From NCBI GenBank assembly GCA_018384175.1, contig JAHAZB010000080.1, positions 1 through 47,163 on the forward strand: 47,163 nt of DNA, read 5' to 3'. The DNA comes from Eubacteriales bacterium. GTDB lineage: Bacteria > Bacillota > Clostridia > UBA1381. The translations under genes and the position numbers were made by a program. The notes beneath the pieces were generated by a model. That model was not told where the DNA came from. It saw only the letters and a list, made by a program, of their open reading frames with translations, and made no database searches. Shown in pieces: positions 1-8,830 of this stretch (within the stretch, counting starts at the first letter, position 1; each line of letters starts with the position of its first letter).

Positions 1-39
1 TAACATATTAAATTTTTATTTGCAATATCGGCTTAAATA

Positions 40-68
40 TTTACAAAATAAGTCAGGTGTGTTATAAT
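40..68 (+). promoter_or_regulatory. Sigma-A promoter of the AraC-type regulator gene
   Basis: TTTACA at 40-45 and TATAAT at 63-68 are separated by 17 bp, with a TG one base upstream of the -10 (extended -10). Transcription would begin near 75, just before the ribosome site at 75-83. Confidence 0.75.
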
Positions 69-88
69 AGAAACGAGAGGTGAAATGT

Positions 89-1006
89 ATGGGATATAAG
101 GGGACTGTATTAAGAGATGAGATTATAATACGAGAGCTTGTAACTGTACACTATTATGAGCTTTCGAAGGATTATCATTTTCCGGGCGAGAGGCATGACT
201 TCTGGGAAATGGTATATGCTGACGGCGGCGAAATCAATGTCAAAACGGACACGGATGAAATGCTTCTTAAAAGAGGAGATGTTGTGTTTCATAAGCCGGA
301 TGAATGGCATTCGATGAATGCGGATGGAATGAACGCTCCGTCGGTGGTTGTTATCAGCTTTAAGTGCAAATCGCCCGTGCTTAACGGTATTGAAGACAGA
401 GTGTTTAGTACGGGAAGTACACAAAGATTGCTGTTGTCGAAAATACTTGAGGAAACATTAAGAGCATTTGATTCACCTTTGGGTGAACTGTATACAAGAA
501 AACTAAACCGAAGAACAGATGCGGTATTTGGCGCAGAACAGATGATAAAGCTTTATCTTACAGAGTTTATGATAAGCATTTTGCGTGATGAAAAGGTTCC
601 GGTATCAAATTCGTTAAAACGTAATCTTGACAGTGGATTATTTAGCGATATATGCGGTTTTCTGGAGGAAAGTGTAGGGGAGAAGCTGTCGCTTGAAGAT
701 ATTGCTAAATATGCGGGAATAAGCAAAACGGGTGTAAAGCAGTTGTTTCGAGAGCAGGCGGGCTGCGGAGCTTGCGAGTATTTTACAAGACGAAAAATAG
801 ACCGAGCAAAAAAGTATATAAGAGAGGCAAATTACAATTTTACACAGATTGCGGAGCTTCTTGGGTATGACAGCATACATTATTTCTCACGACAGTTCAG
901 GAAGTATGTCAATATGTCGCCTACCGAGTACGCAAATTCGATAAAAGCCCTTGCTGGAGAGGCAGGAGCGTTTGAACATAATAGAGGAAAGGATGATATG
1001 AAATGA
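89..1006 (+). CDS. AraC family transcriptional regulator
   Basis: About 305 aa. The N-terminal half looks like a cupin sensor domain (FPGERHDFWE and HKPDEWHS motifs, typical of small-ligand-binding AraC proteins). The last 100 residues hold the double helix-turn-helix: LSLEDIAKYAGISKTGVKQL, then FTQIAELLGYDSIHYFSRQF and the terminal MSPTEY. A GTG at 80 is in frame, but GAGAGGTG at 75-82 sits correctly for the ATG at 89, which I chose. The stop overlaps the next start by 4 nt (ATGA), so the small secreted protein is probably cotranslated. The effector is unknown. It may control the downstream symporter and aryl-acid genes, but nothing in the sequence proves this. Confidence 0.9.
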   Translation: MGYKGTVLRDEIIIRELVTVHYYELSKDYHFPGERHDFWEMVYADGGEINVKTDTDEMLLKRGDVVFHKPDEWHSMNADGMNAPSVVVISFKCKSPVLNGIEDRVFSTGSTQRLLLSKILEETLRAFDSPLGELYTRKLNRRTDAVFGAEQMIKLYLTEFMISILRDEKVPVSNSLKRNLDSGLFSDICGFLEESVGEKLSLEDIAKYAGISKTGVKQLFREQAGCGACEYFTRRKIDRAKKYIREANYNFTQIAELLGYDSIHYFSRQFRKYVNMSPTEYANSIKALAGEAGAFEHNRGKDDMK

Positions 1007-1470
1007 TAAAAAGGGGAGTAATATGGGCATTGATTATGGTGTTTTTGTGCTCGAGCTTTATATTTGCGACAGAATTTGTAAGGAGGCCGGGAGTTGATGG
1101 TATGTGCAAGCATATTTTATTGCTGCCGGGTTATGAAGGCGCACAACTTATTACAGAACTTCCGGGTGCATATTCGGATATTGAAGCACTTGGGGTAAAG
1201 GATATAAGGGTTTACAAGATGAATGACGGAACATCAAAGGAATTTGCTGTTATTTGGTTAAAGGACAAGGATTCTCTGGATCAAAATGTAATTGAACTAC
1301 TGCAAAAGAGAAAAGAGGAACTGAAAAATGCCTTTGATGGTAATGATGTAGAAACAGAGAGGATTGACAGAAGCAGAATTATTGAAGGTAATGATTTTAT
1401 GGTGTACATCGTATATGATACAGAAGGCGATGCAAATGAAGCGGTATATAAGTATTTTGTACAAAGGTAA
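1003..1470 (+). CDS. Small secreted or membrane-anchored protein, DUF4358-like
   Basis: 155 aa. Residues 1-22 form a signal peptide (basic MIKR, hydrophobic core, cleavage likely after FIFA). There is no lipobox Cys at the cleavage site. The mature part has an alternating strand/helix pattern with EFAVIWLKDKDSL, a charged amphipathic helix (QKRKEELKNAF) and a C-terminal FMVYIVYDTEGDA segment. This resembles the DUF4358 proteins common in Clostridia, but I am only moderately sure of the family. The ATG overlaps the stop of the AraC gene, so the two are one transcription unit. Function unknown. Confidence 0.7.
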   Translation: MIKRGVIWALIMVFLCSSFIFATEFVRRPGVDGMCKHILLLPGYEGAQLITELPGAYSDIEALGVKDIRVYKMNDGTSKEFAVIWLKDKDSLDQNVIELLQKRKEELKNAFDGNDVETERIDRSRIIEGNDFMVYIVYDTEGDANEAVYKYFVQR

Positions 1471-1658
1471 AAATGGACAATAGTATGTGCCTAAATATGG
1501 CTTTTTATACAAAAAAATAAAAAATACAAAAAAAGTCTTTATTTTTTGACAAAGTTGTAGTACAATGATTGAGTAGTTTGTTTTCGCGATGTAGCGAAGA
1601 CTTTGTAGAACAGCAGTAACATTGGTAAAAAAGGTATTGTGGAAGGATGGTAGAAAAA
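1471..1658 (+). other. Intergenic region upstream of the symporter gene
   Basis: AT-rich leader of about 190 nt. A small inverted repeat, TTCGC (1583-1587) and GCGAA (1594-1598), lies 60 nt before the start. A TTGACA at 1546-1551 is present, but the nearest TACAAT (1561-1566) is only 9 bp away and no good -10 lies 16-18 bp downstream. The promoter is therefore not resolved. Confidence 0.4.
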
Positions 1659-3236
1659 ATGGAAATGTTACAGACACAAATAGTTACAATTATTGCTTTG
1701 GTTATCTTTGCTGCGGCAATGGTTGGGATCGGAATTTATAGCTGGCGCAAAACGCAGACGATTGACGGCTTTCTTTTAGGTGGCCGCAATATCGGTGCGT
1801 GGGTGTCAGCTTTTGCTTATGGTACGTCTTATTTTTCGGCGGTCGTATTCGTAGGCTATGCCGGACAGCACGGCTGGAACATCGGTCTTGGCGGTATATG
1901 GATTGGAATTGGAAATGCACTTTTAGGATGCCTGCTTGCATGGCAGCTTCTGGCAAAACGTACCAAGGTTATGACAACGACTCTTGCGGCTAAAACAATG
2001 CCTGAGTTCTTCGAAAAGAGATATAACTCAACAGCTATTAAAATTTTTGCTGCAGTAATCATCTTCGTATTCCTGGTGCCGTACAGTGCGGCGGTTTATA
2101 AGGGATTAAGCTCGATGTTCTCGGCTATATTCCCGGGAGTGCCGAATAATGTATGGCTTTTGATAATTGCTGTTTTAACTGCGTTCTATCTTGTTCTTGG
2201 CGGCTACGTTGCTACGGCTTACACTGATTTTGTACAGGGAACCATTATGATTGTCGGAGTGTTTGCAATGGTAATCGCAATTGTAAATACAGATGCGGTT
2301 GGTGGATTTGGCAACCTTATGTCAAATCTTGCGGCAATTCCCGATAATGGCGACGGTATCACCGGTGCACAGCTTACAAGCTGGTACGGTGGTTCAAGTC
2401 TTAAGTTCCTCTGTGTAAATATTCTCCTTACCTCTTTTGGTACATGGGGACTTCCGCAGATGGTAAGCAAGTATTACGCAATCAAAGACATAAAAGCAGT
2501 TAAGCAGGCAAAGGTTATTTCGACTGTATTTGCACTTATTATCGGATGTGGCGCATACTTTGTAGGCTCACTTTCAAGACTTGTACTTAACAATCAGTTG
2601 CCTGAGGGTGGTGTTGACTCGGTAATTCCGCAGACACTTTTAACTGCGCTCGGAGACCCGAACATAGTAACAACAATTATCCTTGCGGTAATTCTTATTC
2701 TTCTTCTCTCGGCTTCTATGTCTACACTTTCGTCGATAGTTCTTTCGTCGGCATCAGCTATAAGCGTAGACCTTATTCCTGAGGTAAAGAAGAATTATAA
2801 TCCGAAGAATCAGATGCTCATTACAAGAGTACTTTGCTTGGTTTTCGTTGCACTTTCGTATGTATTTGCAACAACAAATATCACAATTATAGTAAATATT
2901 ATGTCATTTAGCTGGGGTATCGTTTCCGGCTGCTTTATCGGACCGTATGTTTGGGGTATCTACTCAAAGAAGGTTACAAAGGCTGCTGCTTGGGCAGGTA
3001 TGATAGCAGGATTTTTAACAGTTGCAGTAACAACAGTAATCCTCACATGTATGAATATGGGTGCTGCAGAGAGTGTTTATGCTGCATTTAAGATGGCTGC
3101 ATCGAAAGCACCTGAAATGGGATGTGCTGCAATGGCTGTTTCGCTTATAGTAACACCTGTTGTAAGCTTGTTTACTCCGAAATTCAGTAAAGAACATTTA
3201 GAAACTGTTTTTGAAACTGCTTATACAAAAAACTAA
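1659..3236 (+). CDS. Sodium:solute symporter (SSS/SLC5 family)
   Basis: About 525 aa with some 13 hydrophobic segments across the whole length, the size usual for the family. FLLGGRNIGAWVSAFAYGTS and the following G-rich segment are the characteristic first-helix region of SSS transporters; AYTDFVQGTIMIVGVFAM is the family signature around TM5-6. GGATGG at 1645-1650 places the start at the ATG at 1659; the in-frame ATG at 1647 lies inside that ribosome site. It should import a small organic solute with Na+. It lies 18 nt upstream of an acyl-CoA ligase, so a carboxylic acid activated by that enzyme is a reasonable substrate guess, but the sequence does not fix the substrate. Confidence 0.88.
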   Translation: MEMLQTQIVTIIALVIFAAAMVGIGIYSWRKTQTIDGFLLGGRNIGAWVSAFAYGTSYFSAVVFVGYAGQHGWNIGLGGIWIGIGNALLGCLLAWQLLAKRTKVMTTTLAAKTMPEFFEKRYNSTAIKIFAAVIIFVFLVPYSAAVYKGLSSMFSAIFPGVPNNVWLLIIAVLTAFYLVLGGYVATAYTDFVQGTIMIVGVFAMVIAIVNTDAVGGFGNLMSNLAAIPDNGDGITGAQLTSWYGGSSLKFLCVNILLTSFGTWGLPQMVSKYYAIKDIKAVKQAKVISTVFALIIGCGAYFVGSLSRLVLNNQLPEGGVDSVIPQTLLTALGDPNIVTTIILAVILILLLSASMSTLSSIVLSSASAISVDLIPEVKKNYNPKNQMLITRVLCLVFVALSYVFATTNITIIVNIMSFSWGIVSGCFIGPYVWGIYSKKVTKAAAWAGMIAGFLTVAVTTVILTCMNMGAAESVYAAFKMAASKAPEMGCAAMAVSLIVTPVVSLFTPKFSKEHLETVFETAYTKN

Positions 3237-3254
3237 TTGAAAGGGATAGATAAA

Positions 3255-4886
3255 ATGCCTATTACGGAAATACTCGAGAGAAACGCAAGGGACTTTGCCG
3301 ATGACGTTAGTCTGGTAGAGATAAATCCCGGTATGATTAAGAATCCGAGACTTACTTGGAAGGAATATTCTCTGATTGAAACTGCCGGTGAATCCTATCG
3401 TAACGAAATCACATGGAAAGAATTTAATATGAAGGCGAATCGCTTTGCTAATTTCCTGCTTTCGCGCGGAATTAAGAAGGGGGATAAGGTGGCAATTCTT
3501 CTGATGAACTGTCTTGAGTGGCTTCCGATTTATTTCGGTACTCTTAAAACAGGTGCGCTTGCAGTTCCGATGAACTACCGCTATACATCTTCGGAGATTA
3601 AGTATTGCTTGGAGCTTTCAGAGGCAAATACACTTGTGTTCGGACCGGAGTTTATAGGCAGAGTAGAAGAAATATGCGACAGAATAGATGGTGTGTCCCA
3701 GCTTTTCTATGTAGGAGAAGATTGTCCTACATTTGCTGAAAGCTATGATAAGCTTGTAACCTATTGTTCGACAGATACTCCGGATATTAAGCTTGTTGAT
3801 GAGGATGATGCGGCGATATATTTCTCAAGCGGAACAACAGGCTTCCCGAAAGCGATTTTGCATAATCATAGGAGTCTTATGCATGCTTGTAAGGTGGAGC
3901 AGAACCACCATTCGCAGACAAAGGAGGATACATTCCTCTGCATACCACCGCTTTATCATACCGGAGCTAAAATGCACTGGTTCGGAAGCTTTTTGGTTGG
4001 TGGTAAGGCAGTGCTTTTGAAAGGTGTAAAACCGGAATGGATTTTAAGAGCTGTTTCGGAGGAAGAATGTACAATAGTATGGCTTTTGGTGCCCTGGGCG
4101 CAGGATATTTTAGATGCGATTGAGCGTGGTGATATAAAGCTTGATAAATATAAGCTTTCGCAGTGGCGATTGATGCATATTGGTGCTCAACCTGTTCCAC
4201 CCAGTCTAATTAAACGTTGGAAGAAGTATTTCCCTGACCATGAATATGACACAAACTATGGCTTGTCAGAGTCGATAGGCCCCGGTTGTGTACATCTTGG
4301 AGTGGAGAACATACATAAGGTTGGAGCGATCGGTGTTCCCGGCTACGGATGGGAAGCAAAGATTGTTGATGAAAATGGTAATGAGGTAGCAAAGGAAGAT
4401 GTCGGTGAACTTATAGTAAAAGGTCCCGGCGTTATGAAATGCTACTACAACGATAAAAAAGCGACTGATGAGGTTTTGAAGGACGGCTGGCTTTATACTG
4501 GAGATATGGCGCAGATGGACAGCGATGGATTTATATACCTTGTTGACCGTAAGAAGGACGTTATTATATCAGGTGGAGAAAACCTGTATCCGGTACAGAT
4601 TGAGGATTTCTTACGAAAGCACGATGCAATCAATGACGTTGCTGTAATAGGACTTCCTGACCAGAGACTTGGTGAAATTGCGGCTGCTATAATCCAGCTT
4701 AAAGAGGGTGCTGTGTGCAGTGAGGCGGATATTGAGGACTTCTGCCGTGATTTGCCACGTTACAAAAGACCTCACAAGATTATCTTTGCCGAAGTTCCCA
4801 GAAATCCTACCGGCAAGATAGAAAAACCAAAACTCAGAAAAATTTACTGCGGTGAAAGCGTTGTCGCTACACAAATAAAAAACTAA
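3255..4886 (+). CDS. AMP-forming acyl-CoA ligase (class I adenylate-forming)
   Basis: 543 aa. It activates a carboxylic acid to acyl-AMP and then acyl-CoA. Visible motifs: P-loop YFSSGTTGFPKAILHNH, the NYGLSES A5 region, GWLYTGDMAQMDSDGFIYLV with DRKKDVIISGGENLYP (hinge region), and the catalytic lysine in NPTGKIEKPKLRK near the C-terminus. The in-frame TTG at 3237 lacks a ribosome site; AAGGGA at 3241-3246 fits the ATG at 3255. It is preceded by a symporter and followed by a terminator. Substrate class is uncertain: medium or long-chain acids or aryl acids are all possible. It is distinct from the second ligase, PaaK, further downstream. Confidence 0.88.
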   Translation: MPITEILERNARDFADDVSLVEINPGMIKNPRLTWKEYSLIETAGESYRNEITWKEFNMKANRFANFLLSRGIKKGDKVAILLMNCLEWLPIYFGTLKTGALAVPMNYRYTSSEIKYCLELSEANTLVFGPEFIGRVEEICDRIDGVSQLFYVGEDCPTFAESYDKLVTYCSTDTPDIKLVDEDDAAIYFSSGTTGFPKAILHNHRSLMHACKVEQNHHSQTKEDTFLCIPPLYHTGAKMHWFGSFLVGGKAVLLKGVKPEWILRAVSEEECTIVWLLVPWAQDILDAIERGDIKLDKYKLSQWRLMHIGAQPVPPSLIKRWKKYFPDHEYDTNYGLSESIGPGCVHLGVENIHKVGAIGVPGYGWEAKIVDENGNEVAKEDVGELIVKGPGVMKCYYNDKKATDEVLKDGWLYTGDMAQMDSDGFIYLVDRKKDVIISGGENLYPVQIEDFLRKHDAINDVAVIGLPDQRLGEIAAAIIQLKEGAVCSEADIEDFCRDLPRYKRPHKIIFAEVPRNPTGKIEKPKLRKIYCGESVVATQIKN

Positions 4887-4893
4887 GTTTAGT

Positions 4894-4926
4894 AAAGCCC
4901 GAAACGCAGTCAGTTTTGGGCTTTTT
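4894..4926 (+). terminator. Rho-independent terminator after the acyl-CoA ligase
   Basis: AAAGCCCGAAAC (4894-4905) pairs with GTTTTGGGCTTT (4913-4924) over 12 bp, with one G-T pair and a 7-nt loop, followed by T residues to 4926. It separates the symporter/ligase unit from the iorA promoter just downstream. Confidence 0.85.
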
Positions 4927-4928
4927 CG

Positions 4929-4957
4929 TTGACAAATATGCGAGTTTGTAATATAAT
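4929..4957 (+). promoter_or_regulatory. Consensus sigma-A promoter of the iorA operon
   Basis: TTGACA (4929-4934), 17-bp spacer, TATAAT (4952-4957): a perfect match to consensus. Expected start near 4964. No operator-like inverted repeat is evident over it. Confidence 0.85.
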
Positions 4958-4999
4958 AATAAGAAACGAAATTTGTATATAAAAGGAGAAAAATAAGAT

Positions 5000-6739
5000 A
5001 TGAAAAAGCTGTTGCTTGGTAATGCTGCGGTTGCACGTGGAGCATATGAAGCAGGCGTACGAGTAGTTTCATCTTATCCCGGCACACCTAGTACCGAGAT
5101 TACTGAGGAGGTAGCTAAAAACTATCCGGAAATCTACTGCGAATGGGCGCCTAATGAAAAGGTGGCAGGTGAGGTTGCTATCGGTGCTGCGATAGGCGGT
5201 GCAAGAGCAATGTCCTGTATGAAGCATGTTGGTCTTAATGTAATGGCTGACCCTGTATTTACTATGAGCTACATAGGCACAAATGCCGGTTTGGTATTTT
5301 GTGTTGCAGATGACCCTGGTATGCACTCATCGCAGAATGAGCAGGATTCAAGACATTATGCTGAGGCTGCGAAGATAATGATGCTTGAACCGTCCGACTC
5401 TGAGGAATGTAAAGAGTTCACAAAAAAAGCGTTTGAGCTTAGTGAAGAATATGATACACCTGTATTTTTAAGACTTTCTACAAGAATTTCTCACTCACAG
5501 AGTATGGTAGAGCTTAAAGACCGTGAGGAAAAAGAGCTTTTGCCATACGAGAAAAATATCGGAAAGTATGTAATGATGCCCGGTAATGCTAAAAAGCAGC
5601 ACGTTGTTGTTGAAGAAAGACAGAGAAAGCTTTCTGAATACGCAAATACTACCGAGCTTAACAAGGTGGAGGAAAACGGATCAAAGATAGGTATTATCAC
5701 AGCCGGTATTTCATATATGTATGCAAGAGAGGCGCTTGGTGATAAGGCTGATTATTTGAAGCTCGGTATGGTTTATCCGCTTCCTGAAAAGCTTATAAAG
5801 GACTTTGCGGCAAAGCACGACAAGGTTTACGTTATAGAAGAGCTTGACCCGTTTATAGAGAATTTTTGCAAGTCAGCAGGTGTTGAGGTTATCGGCAAGG
5901 GCGAGTTTACACTCCTTGGCGAATACACACCTACAATGATTAAAAAGGTTGTGCTTGGTGAGGGTGCACCTGAATGTTCTGCAATTCCTGAACAGATTCC
6001 GGTAAGACCTCCGGTAATGTGTGCAGGATGTCCTCATAGAGGTACATTCTATGTACTAAAAAAGCTTGGTCTTGTGGTATCGGGTGATATCGGCTGTTAT
6101 ACACTTGGCGCAGTAGCTCCTTTGGCGAGTGTTGATACAACAATTTGTATGGGTGCGTCGGTGTCTGCGGCACACGGTATGGCAAAAGCAAGAGGTGCGG
6201 AGTTTAACAAGAAGCTTGTTTCTGTTATAGGCGATTCAACCTTTATGCATTCGGGTATTACAGGTCTTGTGGATATTGTGTACAACAAAGGCGCAAATAC
6301 TGTAATCATACTTGATAACTCAATTACAGGTATGACAGGCCATCAGGATAACCCGACAACAGGCTACACAATCCGTAAGGAAGAAACAAAGCAGGTCAAT
6401 CTCATTACACTTTGTAAGTCAATTGGTGTAGAAAGAGTTGTTGTTGCGGACCCGTTTGATTTACAGAATTTTGAAGCTGTTGTAAAAGCTGAGGTTGAAG
6501 CAGATGAGCCGTCGGTTATCATCGCACAAAGACCTTGCGCTTTGCTTAAGACAGTTAATTATACAGGACATTGTAAAATCACCGATAAGTGTAAGAAATG
6601 TAAGGTATGTATGCGACTTGGCTGTCCTGCTATTTCAGAAGACGGAAATGGCGGAGTCAGAATAGATACAACACAATGTAACGGCTGCGGACTTTGTATA
6701 AATGTATGTCCGTTTGGTGCGATTGAAAAGGAGGACTGA
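5000..6739 (+). CDS. iorA: Indolepyruvate:ferredoxin oxidoreductase, alpha subunit
   Basis: 579 aa. The large subunit converts aryl-pyruvates (indolepyruvate, phenylpyruvate) to aryl-acetyl-CoA with ferredoxin, or the reverse. The N-terminus carries the pyrimidine-binding domain (LLGNAAVARGAYEAGVRV, SYPGTPSTEI). The middle has the TPP-binding segment with CAGCPHRG and GDIGCYTLG, then GDSTFMHSGITGL. The C-terminus has a ferredoxin-like part with CKKCKVCMRLGCP and CNGCGLCINVCP for [4Fe-4S] clusters. AAAGGAGAA at 4982-4990 supports the ATG at 5000. Its partner iorB follows after an unusual 181-nt structured spacer. Aromatic amino acid context is supported by the downstream phenylacetate-CoA ligase. 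Confidence 0.96.
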   Translation: MKKLLLGNAAVARGAYEAGVRVVSSYPGTPSTEITEEVAKNYPEIYCEWAPNEKVAGEVAIGAAIGGARAMSCMKHVGLNVMADPVFTMSYIGTNAGLVFCVADDPGMHSSQNEQDSRHYAEAAKIMMLEPSDSEECKEFTKKAFELSEEYDTPVFLRLSTRISHSQSMVELKDREEKELLPYEKNIGKYVMMPGNAKKQHVVVEERQRKLSEYANTTELNKVEENGSKIGIITAGISYMYAREALGDKADYLKLGMVYPLPEKLIKDFAAKHDKVYVIEELDPFIENFCKSAGVEVIGKGEFTLLGEYTPTMIKKVVLGEGAPECSAIPEQIPVRPPVMCAGCPHRGTFYVLKKLGLVVSGDIGCYTLGAVAPLASVDTTICMGASVSAAHGMAKARGAEFNKKLVSVIGDSTFMHSGITGLVDIVYNKGANTVIILDNSITGMTGHQDNPTTGYTIRKEETKQVNLITLCKSIGVERVVVADPFDLQNFEAVVKAEVEADEPSVIIAQRPCALLKTVNYTGHCKITDKCKKCKVCMRLGCPAISEDGNGGVRIDTTQCNGCGLCINVCPFGAIEKED

Positions 6740-6881
6740 TAACGTGAAAGTTCCTTTCACGTTATCGCCTTCGGCGGATTGAAAAGCTCGTGCGAAATTT
6801 TCTTCCCATCCGCTCAGAAACGCACATGGGCAAAAAATCTCTTGTCATTCCTTGCCATACGGATAAGAGATATATTAATTA
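6738..6881 (+). other. Structured intercistronic insert between iorA and iorB
   Basis: It starts inside the iorA stop codon with a perfect 13-bp inverted repeat (6738-6750 and 6754-6766) and a 3-nt loop. Next come CGCC/GGCG (6766-6776) and a 10-bp stem, ATCTCTTGTC (6837-6846) with GATAAGAGAT (6862-6871, one G-T pair). No run of T follows the first hairpin, so it is not a standard terminator. No gene of its own is credible here: the open frame at 6779-6991 runs into iorB out of frame. It may be a small palindromic repeat unit that inserted between two genes normally adjacent, and may tune iorB expression or protect the mRNA. Confidence 0.6.
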
Positions 6882-6923
6882 CTATTTGTGCCGACGTATG
6901 GCGGCGGAATGGAGATTTTTATG
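6882..6923 (+). repeat. Dispersed repeat, copy 1 (provides iorB ribosome site and ATG)
   Basis: This stretch is nearly identical to 11295-11337. The first 15 bases differ at one position. A short central part differs (TATG here, CTTTA there). The last 23 bases, ending in GGAGATTTTTATG, differ at one. The variable centre is flanked by GCCG/CGGC here and GCTG/CGGC there, which keeps a short stem. The conserved tail includes the GGAG ribosome site and the start codon. Confidence 0.75.
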
Positions 6924-7487
6924 ACAAAGAGTATAATGATAGTCGGAGTCGGTGGTCAGGGAACACTTCTTGCCAGCCGTATTCTCGGTAATACAGTAAT
7001 AAATGAGGGCTATGACGTAAAGGTTTCTGAGGTTCACGGTATGAGTCAGAGAGGCGGCAGCGTTGTAACCTATGTAAAGTTCGGCGAGAAGGTATATTCA
7101 CCGATTATTGATATGGGTGAGGCAGATATTATTCTTGCATTTGAACAGCTTGAAGCATACAGAGCATTGCCGTATCTAAAAAAAGGCGGAAAAATGATTG
7201 CAAACAACCAAAAAATTAACCCAATGCCTGTAATAACAGGAGTAGCAGAATATCCGGAGAACATATTTGAAAAGATTTCGAAGGAAGCAGAGCTTATTGA
7301 GGTTGACGCACTTTCTCTAGCAGAGGAGGCAGGTAATTTTAAGGCTGTAAACGTTGTATTAATCGGTGTTATGGCAAAAAGTACCGACATTCCCTATGAA
7401 AAGTGGGTAGAAACAATAAAGACAACAGTTCCACCTAAGTTTTTAGATGTAAACTTAAAGGCATTTGATTTGGGATATAATACATAA
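6921..7487 (+). CDS. iorB: Indolepyruvate:ferredoxin oxidoreductase, beta subunit
   Basis: 188 aa, the small catalytic (gamma-type) subunit partnering IorA. It opens with the typical SIMIVGVGGQGTLLASRILG motif, then EVHGMSQRGGSVVTYVKFG (the family signature) and IILAFEQLEAYRALPYLKKG. An ATG at 6909 is in frame, but GGAG at 6911-6914 sits 6 nt before the ATG at 6921, chosen here. That ribosome site and start belong to a dispersed repeat also found before a protease gene at 11.3 kb. Its stop overlaps the ribosome site of paaK, so the two are translationally close. Confidence 0.95.
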   Translation: MTKSIMIVGVGGQGTLLASRILGNTVINEGYDVKVSEVHGMSQRGGSVVTYVKFGEKVYSPIIDMGEADIILAFEQLEAYRALPYLKKGGKMIANNQKINPMPVITGVAEYPENIFEKISKEAELIEVDALSLAEEAGNFKAVNVVLIGVMAKSTDIPYEKWVETIKTTVPPKFLDVNLKAFDLGYNT

Positions 7488-7499
7488 GGAGTGGTAAAA

Positions 7500-8807
7500 A
7501 TGGCTATTTTCCAACCGGAAAAGGAATGTATGGACAGAGAACAGCTAAAAAAGCTTCAGCTTGAAAGACTTCAGGCAACTGTAAAGCGTTGCTATGATAA
7601 TGTAGCTGTTTTCCGTGAAAGAATGAACGAAAAGGGATTGACTCCTGATGATGTTAAATCACTTGCTGATTTAGCAAAGCTTCCATTTACAACAAAGCAG
7701 GATTTGAGAGACTATTATCCGTATGAGCTGTTTGCAGCACCGATGAAGGATATAGTAAGAATTCAGGCATCAAGTGGTACAACAGGAAGACAGATTGTTG
7801 CAGGCTACACCAGAAACGACCTTGATATGTGGGCGGATGCAATGGCACGTCAGCTGGCAGCAACAGGTGCCGATGAGAACTCTGTTGTTCAGGTATCATA
7901 CGGCTACGGACTTTTTACAGGCGGTCTTGGCGCACACGGCGGTGCTGAAAGAATTGGAGCAACTGTTATACCGACATCTTCTGGAAATACAGAACGTCAG
8001 ATAAGACTTATGATTGAGCTTGGCACAACACATCTTTGCTGTACACCGTCTTATGCTATGTACCTGGGCGAAACTATTAACGAAATGGGACTTAAAGACC
8101 AGTTAAAGCTCAAAGCCGGTATATTTGGTGCAGAGCCGTGGACAGAGGATATGAGAATGGCAATTCAGGAGTCTCTTGGACTTGTTGCTCACGACGTTTA
8201 CGGACTTACTGAGATTATGGGACCGGGTGTATCATATGAGTGCGATAAGCAGAATGGTATGCACGTTAATGAGGATATGTTTATCCCCGAAATTATAGAC
8301 CCTGATACAGGCGAAGTTCTTCCTGAGGGCGCATTCGGTGAGCTTGTGTTCACAACAATCACTAAAGAGGGTATGCCTCTTATCAGATACAGAACAAGAG
8401 ATTTGTGTACTCTTAACTATGAACAGTGTGCTTGTGGCAGAACCTTTGTACGTATGCTGAAGCCTGCAGGCAGAACAGACGATATGCTGATTATACGTGG
8501 TGTTAACGTATTCCCGTCGCAGATTGAAGAGGTTCTTCTTAAGGTGAGCGGAGATGAAATTACACCGAATTATCAGATTATAGTTGACAGAGTAAATAAT
8601 ACCGATACACTTGATGTTAATGTCGAAATGAGCGAGAAGATGCTCTCCGACGATGTTCGCTCGGTTAAGGCTATTGAAGATAAGATTGTAAATCAGCTTC
8701 GCTCGACTCTCGGAATAGGCGCAAAGGTACACCTTGTAAACCCGAAGACTATTGTTCGTAGTGAGGGTAAGGCTAAGAGAGTAATCGACAACAGAAAGCT
8801 TCACTAA
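7500..8807 (+). CDS. paaK: Phenylacetate-CoA ligase family enzyme
   Basis: 435 aa, the usual PaaK length. It makes aryl-acetyl-CoA from arylacetate, ATP and CoA. Visible: the P-loop ASSGTTGRQIVAGYT, the adenylation region DVYGLTEIMGPG, the hinge motif RYRTRDLCTL, the Cys-containing CACGRTF, and the C-terminal RGVNVFPSQIEEVLL typical of PaaK. GTG at 7491 is in frame, but AAGGAG at 7486-7491 fits the ATG at 7500. It directly follows iorB and precedes an ACT-domain gene, an arrangement common in anaerobic bacteria and archaea. Because the enzyme is AMP-forming, it favours activation. That points to arylacetate uptake and reductive carboxylation to aryl-pyruvate, although oxidative degradation is possible. 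Confidence 0.94.
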   Translation: MAIFQPEKECMDREQLKKLQLERLQATVKRCYDNVAVFRERMNEKGLTPDDVKSLADLAKLPFTTKQDLRDYYPYELFAAPMKDIVRIQASSGTTGRQIVAGYTRNDLDMWADAMARQLAATGADENSVVQVSYGYGLFTGGLGAHGGAERIGATVIPTSSGNTERQIRLMIELGTTHLCCTPSYAMYLGETINEMGLKDQLKLKAGIFGAEPWTEDMRMAIQESLGLVAHDVYGLTEIMGPGVSYECDKQNGMHVNEDMFIPEIIDPDTGEVLPEGAFGELVFTTITKEGMPLIRYRTRDLCTLNYEQCACGRTFVRMLKPAGRTDDMLIIRGVNVFPSQIEEVLLKVSGDEITPNYQIIVDRVNNTDTLDVNVEMSEKMLSDDVRSVKAIEDKIVNQLRSTLGIGAKVHLVNPKTIVRSEGKAKRVIDNRKLH

Positions 8808-8830
8808 GACTACACGAAAAACAATTTGTA

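Noticed and set aside
1546-1566. TTGACA followed by TACAAT upstream of the symporter as a promoter
   Set aside because: The two hexamers are only 9 bp apart, far below the 16-18 bp needed.
6779-6991. 70-aa open frame between iorA and iorB as a gene
   Set aside because: It has no ribosome site, overlaps iorB out of frame and reads through hairpin sequence; protein composition is unlike a real domain.
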